Part shown: piece after piece, positions 22,635 to 42,600 of the stretch
Position numbering within the stretch: position 1 is the first letter of the stretch
Layout of the letters: every line of letters starts with the position of its first letter
Assembly: GCA_013398175.1 (NCBI GenBank)
Contig: VZRZ01005947.1
Location: 86,224 to 150,223 of the forward strand
Source of the DNA: Climacteris rufus
Lineage: Eukaryota; Chordata; Aves; Passeriformes; Climacteridae
Direction: 5' to 3'
DNA length: 64,000 nt
The notes under the pieces: model-generated
Seen by the model: only the letters and a program-made list of their open reading frames with translations
What the model was told of the DNA's origin: nothing
The model's database searches: none
Translations under genes and position numbers: made by a program

Positions 22635-22659
22635 CCTTCCGGCCCGGCGCGCGGACAAG
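22635..22659 (+). promoter_or_regulatory. RPL3: RPL3 5' UTR with 5' TOP motif
   Basis: The predicted transcript starts with CCTTCC, the 5' terminal oligopyrimidine tract shared by vertebrate ribosomal protein mRNAs and sensed by LARP1 under mTORC1 control. The leader is then only about 25 nt long, typical of this class. The exact start base is inferred from the TOP rule and TATA spacing. Confidence 0.75.
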
Positions 22660-29657
<6,998 letters not shown>

Positions 29658-29700
29658 TGGGTGGAATGATCCTGTGGCCTGTGTGCTCTCAGACCAAAAA

Positions 29701-29706
29701 AATAAA
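29701..29706 (+). terminator. RPL3: RPL3 polyadenylation signal
   Basis: AATAAA in the context AAAAAATAAATATTTTAAAG, 44 nt after the stop codon, followed by a TTTGCCTGGTGGTTTATGTG-type GU-rich stretch. Cleavage is expected near 29720-29730. Confidence 0.93.
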
Positions 29707-29730
29707 TATTTTAAAGAATTTAACTTTGCC

Positions 29731-32700
29731 TGGTGGTTTATGTGTTGCTGTGCCAAGCCTGGTACTCTCACTGCAGGTTCTACTTGTGGGACAAACCAAC
29801 GAAGCAAGTAAAGCTCTAGTTATTGAGCATCCACCTTATAGTAGGGTTCCTCTAAAAAGAGGAAGCTGCTATTGCTGTTTTTGGAGAGAAAACATTTTGG
29901 GTTAGAGCAAGGCTTCTCTGGTTGTGTGAAATAGTAAAGCAGCAGGAGCCCTAAAAGTGTTTGCAGTTGCTGAGGTATTACTGCAGATGTCAATCCTCTA
30001 CTGGGTGGCCAGAGTGCTTTGAGTCAAATGGGTTTTGAAATAAACCACTTCAGACAGTTAAAACCACTACATTTTAGGTAGGTGGCTCGTGCTTGTTGTT
30101 GCCGTGGAAACCTCACTTTGCAAATGCAGTTTGTTGCTGTCCCTGAGAGCAGCAGAAGGCAGCAGGTACTCTGAAAAATTCCAGCCTCACAGCAACTGGC
30201 TATTGCAGAATGCATGTATTTTCCTGCTGAAAGGTGACAGGAAGCAGGCCTGCCTGGGTAGGGAGGAGGGTGAATTCTGCATCCCACCCTCTGGAGAAGG
30301 AGGGAGAGCTGTGAGTGCCACTGGTGTTGTGTTACTGCCTGACTCAAAATACTCGGCTGGCTCCTGGGGTGATGGTTTGGTGTGTCCTTCACTGACCATA
30401 ATTGGAGAGGTGGCAGTGGTTGGGGCAGTAACTCCAGACCTTCACACCAGAGTGTAGGACTGCCCTGAAATTGGGCCCAGTTTAATGCTATTTGCTCTAT
30501 CTGATGTGGGGAAAGGTGGGATGTAGATACTATTTCCTGTGGTGGTGCATCAGAGCCTTCTAAGAGTTAAAGGGTGGCAAGGAGGACGAAAAACATTTAC
30601 CTTGTTTCCCTAGAAACGAGACAGGATGACTGAAAGAGCTGCCTGGCTCTCTGTCAGCCTCATTTAACACATGAACCTGCTGGCTGATTTCAGCCAAGTG
30701 AAATAAGAGAGGTCTCACCTGCTGATTTCCCCCCCTCAAGTCCCAAATCAGCAGATAGGTGGAGAAGAAGCTTCAAATAGTATTGCCCTGATACAGAAAA
30801 GTGGGATTCCCAACCTCTGTTCATCCTGAGCCTGCAGTTTTATGGGCAGCTCTGAGGAGTGAGGGTTTTCCCCAACAGGTTAGTGAGCCTTAGGTGGGCC
30901 TTTCACTTTTTTAAGTTGGTATGTGCTAGCAGGGCTCTGAACTAACCCTGTCTGCTGCTGTTTCCGTCACACCAGTCAGCTGCATCCAAGGGAATTGGGA
31001 TTATCAGGATAAATGGATATGTTGGGGATGAACATTCATGACCAACTGCACTACCTTGATGAATAAAGCACCTAATTTTACCAAACCACACCTTGTGGTG
31101 GGAGCTCTGGAAGGATGCTGATTGTATTTTGAAGTGACAAGGGAAGCAAAGGGAATTTTAAGTTCAAGTGGCACCTAAGTAGGTGGAAGCAGTCCTGGAG
31201 AAAAGTCCTGATTGAAGACACTCTGCATGTGTCTGGCAGGAGGAGTTACTTTGCCTTGGAACACAGTGCCAGACTTGGGTTTGTTTATTCTTGAAGTGAT
31301 TGTTGCTGACTGAAAAAACAGTGGATGAGGGGAAAAAAACCCACAAAAGCGGTTTCTTGGAATCCGGGGACATCTAGCGTCAGGAGGTGGCGCTCCTTCC
31401 TCTGTACACGCTTGTCCCCGAGGGCTTGCTGGTGGGACTGGCCTGGGGAACAACCCCTGCTTAGCTGATGTCGCAGTCCCTGGGCTGTGCGGGTCCTCTC
31501 GGCCGCCTTGAGGGCTCCCTGGAGCCCCACGATAACACCCGGGTGCTTTGCTCCAGAGCTCCTGGTTTGGGAGGTCCCTGCCAAGCTGTGTGGGTGGGGA
31601 GTGAACCCATGGGATGCCAAGCTAGCTTTGGCAAAGCCTCCTGCTCCTAAAACCTGGGTCCACCCTGCAGCCCTCATCTCACAGCCATCCTGCTCCTGCA
31701 AGGCATCTGTGTTCTGTTTTGGGGACAATCCCCAGTGCGACAGGCAGCAATTGCTGCAGGTCACACATTGGTCCGGCAGCTCCTGAGAGTCAAGAAACGT
31801 TTTTAGTGTGACTTATGGTTTTTTTTTTAATGACTTTGAGCTTTTTCTTTTTGCCACTGTCATCTCATTTTCTGCAGCTCCATGAATGCTGTGGTGGTGT
31901 TGCTTGAGTGCATCTTCCTAGCTTCAAAATATCCAACAACATCCCAGTCCAGTCAGAAAAGATCCCACACCCTGGTGATGCTCAGTCCAACCGGAGAGCC
32001 ACGGGAGGACAGGGATAGCCTTGACCCTGCTGAAATAACATCAAATGCCGTGGGAATGTGCCCTGTCCCAGCTGGTAGTGGGAGGGCTGCGGCTGGGAAG
32101 CAGGACTGGGTTTCACCCCCAGCACCCGGTGCTCCCCAGCTGCCAGCGGTGCAGGGGCTGGGACCCCCCTCCTGGGTGGGGGGCCGCTTTTCCAGCGGCA
32201 TCTGGTTCCGACGCTGCCTCTTTTCCTCGCAAAGATGAAACGCAACGCAGCTGTGACGCTGGAGCAGAGACCTTAGAAGTGTGTACGGATGCCTGGGGGG
32301 GGGAAAAAAAATTGGGTTCAAGTTGGAGGTCTTGGCTCCCGCAGTCAGCTTCACAAGTGGCCCAGCTGACACCCTGCCTTCCCACCCCGGCCCCTGCCTT
32401 TGATCCCAGTGACAAGCAGGGAGCTTCAAGTATGCTTGGCGGGGGAGAGGGGCTGACGAAGGTGCCCCGGGGGAGCCGCAGCCGGGTTCACGCTCCGCGG
32501 CAGCTTTTCTGCCAGAGCAGCTCCGCTGGGCTGTTCCGAGGGCGGCGTGTGTTTGATTTGCAGCCCCGCCAGCCTGAGGACTTCTTTTGTACCTGACAAC
32601 TTGCTGGCTTCTCACCAACCCTTAGAAGAAGTGCCTGTGGGACCTGGGGGGATGGATGTGGCGGGGAGGTGGTTCCCCACAAAGGCACTCCTGGCGTGGG

Positions 32701-35600
32701 GCAAGGGACTGGCAGGCAGCCCTGCTCCAGGACTGCAGCTCTATGGGCACCCCAAGGCAAAGCTGAAGCTGAAGTTCCCCCATTCCCATGGCCACCAGGG
32801 TCTTCTTGCCATGGAGATGTCAGTAGTTCTAGTTCAGCACAGCTCCCTGTCTGGGCACGGGACTTATGGGAGCCCATGTGAGTTTTGGGAAGTCTTTTCA
32901 TTCCTTCCCCCAGCATGGAGCTGGGGAATCACATGTTTCTGTAGCGACCAACAGGCACAGTGGGGAAGACTAAATTTATCTTCTACAGTCTCCCAACTTC
33001 CCCAAAACACAGTGCAGGGTTGTCCTCCCTTCCTGGTAGGGTGCCAGGGTCCTCTGGATGTCCAGGTGCCTCCCAGCTCCCCACAAGCCCCAAAGCACAC
33101 ATGCACTCTTGGTAGCATGTGTGGCACTGAATTCAAATCCAAGGATTGAATCAGGGAAAGGCATGTGCCTGGATCTGGCCTGGAGACCTAAGGGACACAG
33201 GGACACCTCTCTGAGGCTTTCCACTGGGCTCAGGTGTCTCTTCACACCCAACTGCCACATCACAGGGCTTTTAAAATATATATATTTTTAGCTTCTTTAC
33301 TGACACCAGTGGTAGTAGAGACAAGTAAGCCAACAGGCCATTCCTGCTGGGCACAGCCATGCAGACAGTCAGTGCGGGAGGCTACCCCCACATGCATCAT
33401 TCTACAGGGATAATTCCCCCGAAGCTTTGTGGCTGGAGCTGTTGTGTGCTCAGCTCCTATCTGCCACCATCTTCGAGGGGTGGATGTGAACCAAAGCTCC
33501 TTATTCCCCTTGGGAATCAGCCAGCAACCGGGGCTCTGGCAGGCCAGGTCAGCGAGGAGCTGTTGATGGTGGAGGTATTTATAATCTTTGTTTGGTTCCA
33601 GCAAGGCTGGACGCCCACTCCCGCTTCCCTCCATACAATAAGATCAAACAGCTCCGGGACATTTCCTTGCTCCTTGCAGATGAAATTCTGACCTGCTCCG
33701 CCCTGCCTGGGGCTGCAGCCTCTTCCTTTGCTGGAAAACCTGGAGGGTTGCTGCTACTGTTCCTTCTGCCCCTAAATGGGGGATTTGCTCATTTTTCCTA
33801 CCTCACTCACCTCCATTTTCAGAGCTCATGGGTGAGGTGTACAGAACTGGAACTGTGGCACGTTCCCCACGTCAGCATCATCCCCTCTTCCACTTCTGAG
33901 GGACCTTGGTCATGTTTGATGGGTCCCATGTGGGCTTTGTGCATGGATGCCACTGCAGCCAGGGTGAGAAAGCAGAATCAAGGCATACTTGCCCATGGCA
34001 AGGGCAAGGTGCCTGGCAGGAGCTTATATCTGTCCCACACATCCATCCTCTCCCCTGCTGCCTGGCCCTGGTGACTAGCAGGGATAAGGAGTGGGAGAAG
34101 TCCTAGGAATGCAGTACAGCTGTGCTGGGCAGGTTGTCTGCATCACTGGTGATGCAGAGGCAGGATGCTCATCCTTGCTGTTGGAATGTCTTGCTGGTGG
34201 CCCCATCCCAGCCAAAGGCCCTAGCCGTGCAGCTGTGTTGGGGATCTCCCCAGACCCTTCCACCAAAGGCCATTTTGCTCTGGGGATCCCTCCCAGGTGC
34301 TCAGTAATGGGAGACCAGCACCACCAGGGCTGCCAAAGATGCAGGAGGGACAGCACACAGCATCCCTGAGGAGGTGACACTGAGCACTGCCAAATGCCAG
34401 TTGTCCCCCAGGCTCTGCTTGGGACAGAATGGAATCATTCCCTGACACCCAGCCACTGGCAAACAAAGGGGACAGTGGGCAAATGCCAGCCCAAAGGCAC
34501 CCACCTCCCCTCCAAGAGGGGCTTTCCTGTGTGGAAAGGTGGGAGCAGGCCCCGGGCATACCAACCAGTCAGTGGAAGCTTCAGCTGGCCATATCCCAAG
34601 CCATGCTGTGCTGTCCTGTCCATCTCCCAAGGAGGTTTTCATTCCCCTGTCTGAGCAGGAGCCTTCCCAGGTAGGAAAGGGCTGCTGGGGCTGCTGGTGT
34701 GGCAGGGGGGCCTGGCTGTGGGCAGGGGACGTGGCTGCTTTTCACATCCCCCCTCATGTCATGGCTCACGCTCAATCTTTCATCAGGTCCCTGTGATCTA
34801 GGGGTAAATTATGGGTGTCAGCTTTGGGGCAGCCAAGAGAGGATTTTGGAGGAGGAAAGTGGCAGGCAGCAGCATGGGAATATTGAGTGGCTGGGGAAGG
34901 ACAGAACAGGGTGGTCCTTAGCTGGATTTGGTGCCTTCACAGCATCTCCTCCTGGAGCATTCCAAGGTTTCAGGCAGTGCTTGGAGAGCCGAAATGCACA
35001 GGTCTCCCCCACTTCAAGCCTTTGGCATCTCTCCTCCAAGCCTTCATCCCAAAAGGAAACCCTAGGTAAGGTCCCCCCATGCCTTCCTGCTCCTCCTCCT
35101 TGCCCCCAGGGTGCTGAGCCGGGTCTCTCCAGTGCTGGGGCGTGGGATGTGTACCAGAGGAAACAGTGGAGACGGCGGCGGGGCAGGAGCAGGTGTGAAC
35201 CCACGCAGGTAGCAGGGCTGTGACTCAGCCATCCGAGAGAAAGCGCCGCGGTGCCCCAGCTGTGGGCACGGCCGTGGCCGGGGGCTCCGGCGGGCAGGTC
35301 AGACACGCCGCTGGCCCCACTGCTCTCCAGAGATTTGCTCCAGCAGCCGTGCTTGGCTGCCCCGGGGCTGCCGGGGGGCGGGAGCACTGAGCTTTCAAAT
35401 TCAGCTCATTTCATTGCCATGGGAAAAAGTACGTCTTTCTCCTGGAGACCCAAGAGACACATGTACCCCCAAGATTTTCCTCCCCTGTGTCCAGCCTAAA
35501 GTCAGAATCTGATGGGGTCCAACCATGGAGACGCTTTCTCCTTGCAGGCAACCTTCCCTCTTCCTTCCCTTTTTCTGCAAAGAGTTAAACCTCTCTCCAA
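29731..35600. other. Intergenic, proximal to RPL3
   Basis: No gene recognised. The stretch contains a 10-bp stem hairpin at 30719-30754 and GC-rich patches near 31400-32600. The open frames there (up to 221 codons) occur on both strands at once, which is the mark of GC-rich noncoding DNA. A short AT tract lies at 33270-33290. Confidence 0.6.
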
Positions 35601-38600
35601 TTCAGCACCTTTTCCCCTCCCTCCTGCCCCCGGGATAATGTTTAACTAAGCTCATTGCTAATTAAATATCAATGACCTCAGGCAGGTTTTGTTATCGTCT
35701 GGAAACACCTGATGCATGTGTCACCAGAAAGAGTTTTTCTTGTCTCAAGTACACCGGCAATCCTTGAACTCACGTTGGCTTTTCCCTTCCCACCCCGCTG
35801 GCCGCCCCTGCCCACAGGCACAGAGGCTTTGCTGGCAACCGAGCGACTCTGACTCGTGTGGGCTTGTTGTAGCCGCTCCTAATTGCAGGCGACAAACACG
35901 GTGGGAAGGAAAGGTTTATTCCTCCTTTCCTTTCCCAAAGCATGGCCACTGCTGCCCGCCATCCACAGCTGAACAGGCTCAGCTTGAACTCGATGGACTT
36001 TCTTCTTCTCGGCTGAGCCTGTTCTTTCCCAGCTCCTGTGAGCATGGGGATGGCCCATCTTGGAGTTTGGCTCTCCAAAATATCTCCTGGGATTTCCCAG
36101 GGGAGCAGTCAAGTCCCACAGGGAAAATTCCCCATCCCTTCCCTGTTCCCTAGGGCAGACTCAGAGCAGGCTGGAGCCAAAACCCTTACAGGCTGCAATG
36201 GAAAATGGGATAGGAAAAAAAAGGAGCAAAAGAGAAAGACAGTGAAAAAAGTGACGCTGTGAAGGGGTTAGAGATGTTCTGGGAAGGGGTTGTGAGTCCA
36301 TTTTAGGCAAGATGGAGTTTTACAGGGCAGAGCCATATCCTAGTCGGGTTTGGGGCAACTGTCCTCCTGAGCTGGATACATGGAAGTAGAGGGGACTCCT
36401 CAGCAACTGCATGGCAGCTGAGGTCTCCTGCCAGGTCCACCAGCCTTGTGGACAGCCTCTGAGCCTCACTGCTCAAGGAGGTCTCAGCCCTACAAACATT
36501 CTCGGGGCTGGTTTTCTTTGTGGTGAAGAGCAGAGGCTTTGCTGACATCATTTTCACACTCTGTGGTATAAATAGCCAACCTGAAAAACAAAGGAAAACT
36601 CCCCATGAAGACCATGCAAGGCAGAGCTACAGTTGCACCATTTATTTATTCGCTCACCGTAGCTATTTCCTGCCTCTGTTGGTCAGAGACCTCCTGTGTT
36701 GGCCAAAAATCAGCTTTTCCTCCCTTGCCAGGAATTTATGGATCAGCAGCACTGATGGTAATCAGGGAATTACAATCCCGTGGCCCTGGAAGCACAAACT
36801 CCTGCCTACAGTTGGCCTCAGTCTGACCAGTTGCTCCAAGGCCCAGCACTTCTGCTGGTTAGGGCAGTGGTCATCTCCCCTTGGAGCAGCAGCAAGGTCA
36901 GGGCTGAGGCTGGAGGGATCAGTAAGGCTGGAGGGATCAGTAGGGCTGGATGAATCAGTAAGGTTGGAGAGAGCGTCCTGCTCCAGCTTTGTTCTGCAAG
37001 GCTGGTGTTCACTGGATGTTGTAGCAGGCAGGCCTTCTTCCATCTCTAGGAAATCTCTTGGGCTACACCCCCTCCAAGGCACGCACAGCCCCGGTGGGAA
37101 GCAGATGTGCTGTTAGAGTGGGGCGCAGAGGCAAGGTTTCCAGGCCATAAAGCCAGGGGGATGTCACTTGGCTGCACCCGGAGTCAGTTTTTGCTGCTCT
37201 CAATCCGCAGGTGCCTGTGGTGCGAAGCAAAGGGAGCGCTCAGCCAGGGATGAGCCCAGCACCTGCGAGGGGCGGCGGCGCAGGCACGGACCTGGCTTGT
37301 TCAACAAGCTGGAGCGTGGCTTCTCCGGGCTCCAGCTGTGCTCCCGCTCTGCAGCTCCTTCCCAGCGCTTGCTCCTGCCTCCAGACCTGCCAGCAGATCG
37401 GTCTGTGCATGTGCTTTCCAGCTCGCTCCAGGCACTGCCAGCCAGGCTTGCTCAGGCCCTGCTTCCCTGCCTCAGCTGTGGCAGTGGAGCGGGCGATGCT
37501 TCCCCCGTGGCTCCAGCCGCGCTGGGAGGGCGGCAGCTCCTCGGCAGGAAGCAGTGGCAGGCAGCTGGGGCCTCCTTCAGAAGATCCAGGCAAACATTTT
37601 GGGCTGTGGATGAGGGTTCCCTGAATTTCAGATCTCTGTGAGGGATGCTAATCAATCCCAGATTTCTCTCAGGCGTGCCTGGGGTGGAGGGATGGACACA
37701 CAGGTCCAGGGCTGCTGCTGCATGGGGGCCTTCGGCTCTGCTCATGAGTGAAGCCAAATTGAAATTGCCCTTGCCTGCTCCCCAAAAACACTCTGTCCCC
37801 TGGGAAATGGAGCTGGGTTGGCAAGGGAAAGCACAGCATGGCACCTGCTGCTTTGGGTACTGTCGAGGGGGACAGGAGCTGGGGACAGGAGGTACAGTGT
37901 CAGAGCTGCTTTGCCTGACCACCATGGCCAAGGTGTGGGGATGGAAGGACCTGCTGGCATGGAGCAGTTCCCCTTTCTGGCTGCTCACTCCCCTGCCTAA
38001 AATCCCCCCGTGCACCAGTAGCACCAGGGGCAGGGAAGAGCGGGGTGCCAAAGGCTGGTGTGACCTGTTTGGAGGTCTGACTCCAGGGAGAGTCCCGTCC
38101 AGCGCACTGTCTCCTTGGTCATTGTTATCAGGATAATTCTCCAGCAGCTTGAATCCTGTTTTTGTGCTGGTGTTGCCTGGCTCTACGGGAGTGAGGGGGG
38201 GGAGAGAAACACAGGAAACGGCAGCAAAGGAAGCAGAATCATCTCCTGGAGGGAGCGAAGAGCTGCTGACGCCACTGAGGGGAACAAAGACAGAGATTCA
38301 GAGGGACTTATACATGGGCTTGTGCTGGAGACAGCCCAGACAAGTAGTCTCAGTCCCAGTTTACGACACACCTCCCACCCCTCCAACAGGCTGCACCTCC
38401 ATCTCCCCCAGCTGCGCTCCCTGCACTGAGTTCTGGGGTGTGAGGAGACCTCGGGGGGTTTCCAGGTGAGGAGAGGAGCAGCTGCAAGCTAACACTGATG
38501 TTCTTGGCATGGAGAAGCCCTGGAGACGGTGACCTGGGGGATGTCCTCTACCTTAGTCCCAGCTGCTGCAAAAGCTTTGGCTGGCATGGCGGAGAGAGGG

Positions 38601-41600
38601 TGGCCATGGGAACAGCACAGCACTCGGTGGCAGCGTGGGCGCCGGCCTTGCTGCTGCCTCAAAGCTCTCCCCTCCACCACCCCCCAGTGCCAGGGGGGCT
38701 GTCCCCACGCCTTGCACGCACAACAGGGCCTCTGTCCTGCAGGCACGAAAGGAAACTCTGAGTTAAAAGGTCAGTGGGCCTGACTGCCATCTCACCCAGG
38801 GCCAGGAGGAGCATGCAAGCCCCTGCCTGGCGGAGTCACAAGCTGTTCCTGTCCTCATCCCCATCCATGGCACCTTTCAGGTCTTAAGGAATGCCCATGC
38901 ACTTCCTCTCTTGAAGGTGCAGGTCAGGAGTGCTGCATCCCAAATGCAAGGGATCTTCTGTGTAGCTCTGGGGCAGGAAATCCACCCTCCCAGCATGGGG
39001 CAAAGCCCTTGGGTCTCCTAACTCCCAGCCCTGTGGGATGCAAGTGTCCCAGCCAGGCTGGGCTGGGGAGCTTGCTAAGGCCTGGCCTCATGCATGGCAG
39101 TGCAGTGCAATGACAGTGGACACAGCCTTCTCCTTGACACACTTGTGGCAGGGTAATTCCCCCCCATCCAGTTCCCGTATCCCAAATTCCAAGAAGAGGA
39201 TGTGTACCAAAGCTGCAAGTGCTGGAGACAGTCTTTCTGTTACAAGGGGCAGCATTCACATCTCAGACCATTCTGTGGCTGAGGAGTAAGAACCCATCCC
39301 AGCCACAACAGATGTAGATATTCCCCCGCTTCCATAACCCATCCCCACGACACATGCACTGCCTGCTCCAGAGCCAGGGAAGAGGATTTCCCCCTCAGTG
39401 ATGCCATGAGGCTGAGTGATGCTGTAGGGCACTGGAGACCATGGAACCATTAGGGGGGCACTGCTGGGGGAAAGCTCAAAGCACCCCTACCCTGCTGCCT
39501 ACAGGAGGGGCAGGACAGCCAGGATGCTGCTGCTGCCAGGAAAACCTCTAATCCCCAGGGTCTGCCTTTGTGAACAGTGTTTGTGGCTGGAACATGAGCG
39601 TCAAAATGTCAGCAGTCCCTTATCTGCAAAGTATCTGGGTCCTTTTGGTACCTACTCAGCCTCCAAAAAATAGCCTAGCAGAGGAAAAGAATACATCCCT
39701 AAAATAGCACCACCACTTGGGCTCGCTGGTGCTGGAGCTGACACCTGGTTAAGTGCCCACCGCAGCTTTGCAGGGAGATTTCAGATCTATTCTCCCGTGC
39801 TTTCCCAGCCTAAAATAGCAGCCACACCTCACTGCATTGGGAGTCCGGCAGGTGCTTTCCAACTTATGCCCAAAGCAGTGCCAGCTGCTGCCTGGCCACC
39901 CTGTGCCAGCCCAGGGCACCACCGGCAGCTGCCCTGCGTGAGTCCCGGGCGGCTCCCTGTGCCCGCACTGCTCACACGTCCCACGGAGGGCAGGGAGGTG
40001 TGAAGCACAACGAGGGCCAGGTGAGTCACCCCTCAGGATGCAGCCAGCAATGTGGGAGGAGAGGGCTGGCTGCCTGCCTCTCCTGAAAAGGAGAGCTGCT
40101 CAGTAGGAGGAAGCTGGGAGGAAGGAAGGCCTTGTTTGTCTGTTCCCAGAGTGGTGCAGGAACTGCTATATGAGGAATTACCTGACTTCAAATCTCCAGA
40201 TGCTTTTCATTAACTTCCTTGTTTGAGCCTCCCCCAGCTCCTGCAATCTTGCCCTGTGCTGTGCTGCTCCTGCTGCCTCCCCTGAGCTGCCCCAGCACTG
40301 GCAGCTGGTTTCCTCCAGGCTGCAAGTCCTCTTCCGCCTCCTTATGCTCCAAATTTATCCACACCTGCTCTTGCCTCGGAATGGACTACATTCAATCGCT
40401 GTATGTGGATCCAGAAGCTCTGTTCTGCTGGGCAGGCAGGGCTTGGCCACAGGGCTCTGCCACCTGGAAAGGCAGGGAAAGCCATGGTAAGTGGGTGGTT
40501 TATGAGCTTCCAGTTACAGGGAGGATGCTGCAGGTGTAGGGTGTCCTGTGGGATGCTCTGTGGGACTCAGGTGAGAATCTGGGGACTCAGGAAGTAAGAA
40601 ATTGATGCTCTGCATCTATCACTGCCACGTGTTGGCCTTGCACAGCACATTCCAATCCTACGTGTCTCGTTTTCCTCCCCGTGCAGGCCCTGCCTCGTGC
40701 AGTGTCGCACAGCCGGACCTCTCGGCATCCGTGAAGGATGAGGGGATCAGACATGACACAAAGGTTTCATGCTCTGTGTAGACTATTGCTTCCTCTCTTG
40801 CCCGGCCCTTTAGAAGGTCTGGGCAGAGATGTTTATGCAGAATACAAAAGGTTTAAGGATGTGTGTTGGATACTGAGGGATGGAGCTCGGCATGAGATAA
40901 ATGCCGATGTGGAAGCAGGATCCAGCACTGCTGCTCTTCATATTGAACAGTGTTTCCCGGGGCAAGTGGTGGAGGAGGGGTGAGGCTGCCGAGTTCAGGA
41001 GGGCTGGGAATCACGAAGCTAAGGTGCTCCCAGGCAGTAGGACATAGTCAGGGGCTGGGGTGTCTCAGAGCAGGGATGGAGGCACAGTTTGCTGCACAAC
41101 AAACCTGGGACTGTCATGGTTGGAGCAAGGCTGGGAAAGGATGCATGGAAGAGCGTGCAGAGGAAGGGGAGATCAGCAATGGCTGAACGGAGGTTAGAGC
41201 AGAAATGGTTTTGGATCAGGGAAGACTTCTCTCTCAGGGATCATGCTGGGAAGGGAGTAGGTGCTCAGAATACCTCCAGGAGCAGAGGTGCCCCCAAAAG
41301 CAAGCTTGAGGGATAGAGGGCAATGGAAAAGGATTGCTGAGGTATGTGAGGAAGAGCTGAACAGGCAGGGAATGGCAAAACCTTTGTTTTCCTCCAGAGA
41401 GGATGTGTTCAACTGGAGATTCTGCAGTTCTTTGCAACCTCATAGCACCCCACCACCCCATGGTTAAATTAGGGTCTGAGGCCTTCCAGGCTGGGGCAGG
41501 AAGGGGGGATATGAGTCAAAACAGGAAAAATAGCATGCTCAGGGAGGCTAATTTCAAGATTGGGAAGGATCTTCTGAAATAACAGGTTATTTCTAGACTT

Positions 41601-42600
41601 AGGAAATGAACCAAGTAGCCCACTGGCCCAGAAGGAACCATAGGGAGGTTTCATGTCTCTGAATTCAACAACCCGTTGTGCGGGCTGAGGTCATTGGTTA
41701 TTGCAGAGGACAGGAACTCAGGGAGAGGAAGAGGGGACCGGATGCTTGGCCAAAACACCTTAAGAAATTATGTTAAGGATATCCACTCTCCCCTAGGGCC
41801 AAGATGTGACAGTACCTTCCCAGGGCTCCATGGAGAGCAGTGGTGAAAGGGTCACTTGCAGCAGGTATTCCCGGGAGAGGTTGCCCCAAACTGCTCCCCA
41901 ACTCCATCATATTTCGTAGCCTTCCTCTGACTATAGCACTCGTTTCCCCCTGCCCCTTTTTTCTTTCCTTTTGACATGAGAAGCAACAAGCAAAACCCTC
42001 CAAGCCCAAGCAAACAGGATAAACACGGGTCAAGACTCAGCTGGGAGTGGTGTAGTGGCAAAGGCACAGGTTTGCTGACCTCAGAGAGACAATAGGGACA
42101 ATATACTGGGGTTTAGGGAGGTTGGAAGAGCAAACAAGCTTGTGCTGCTGCAGCAGGAGAAGCAGGAGGCCAGCCTGAACATCATGCTGAACACCATGAG
42201 AAGGGTCTGCCCTTCAAACACAATAGCCTGTCCAATTCCACTGCCCATCTGAGTGGGAATTTGCCATTGCTCGAGTCGACTGTGAACCCCAGCAGTGCTT
42301 TTGCAGGGAAGCCCTGCCAGTGTGTGCATCAGAAGTCCTGAGGGGCTGTGCCCGTGCATCTTGGCCTGCCTCTGTCTAGCAGAAAAGTTGCAGCTGAAGG
42401 ACTCAGGTCACCTCGTGCAGGGGAGGTGATGCAGCCCCTTAGGGTCCCTTTGGTCACCTGATGGACAAATGTGACTGTTTGAACTTTGAAATCCTCAGTA
42501 GAGCCCTGTGAAATGCTGATGGTTATCCAAAGAGAGGGGGCAGTGATCATGAGCAAGAATGTGGCAGAACTCAAGGAGAGATGCACAGCTTTCCTGGTTC
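35601..42600. other. Intergenic, central part
   Basis: No gene recognised. Notable are an AT-rich island at 35636-35720, an 18-bp tandem repeat at 36908-36971 and GC-rich blocks around 37200-37560. Open frames are short and unlike known proteins. Confidence 0.6.
36908..36971 (+). repeat. 18-bp tandem repeat, 3.5 copies
   Basis: Units at 36908-36925, 36926-36943, 36944-36961 and a partial one from 36962. The consensus is GGCTGGAGGGATCAGTAA, with few mismatches in the first two copies and more in the last. Confidence 0.9.

Noticed and set aside
31953..32618. A 221-codon minus-strand frame overlapping open plus-strand frames
   Set aside because: Simultaneous openness on both strands in GC-rich DNA is a composition effect; no protein family is recognised.
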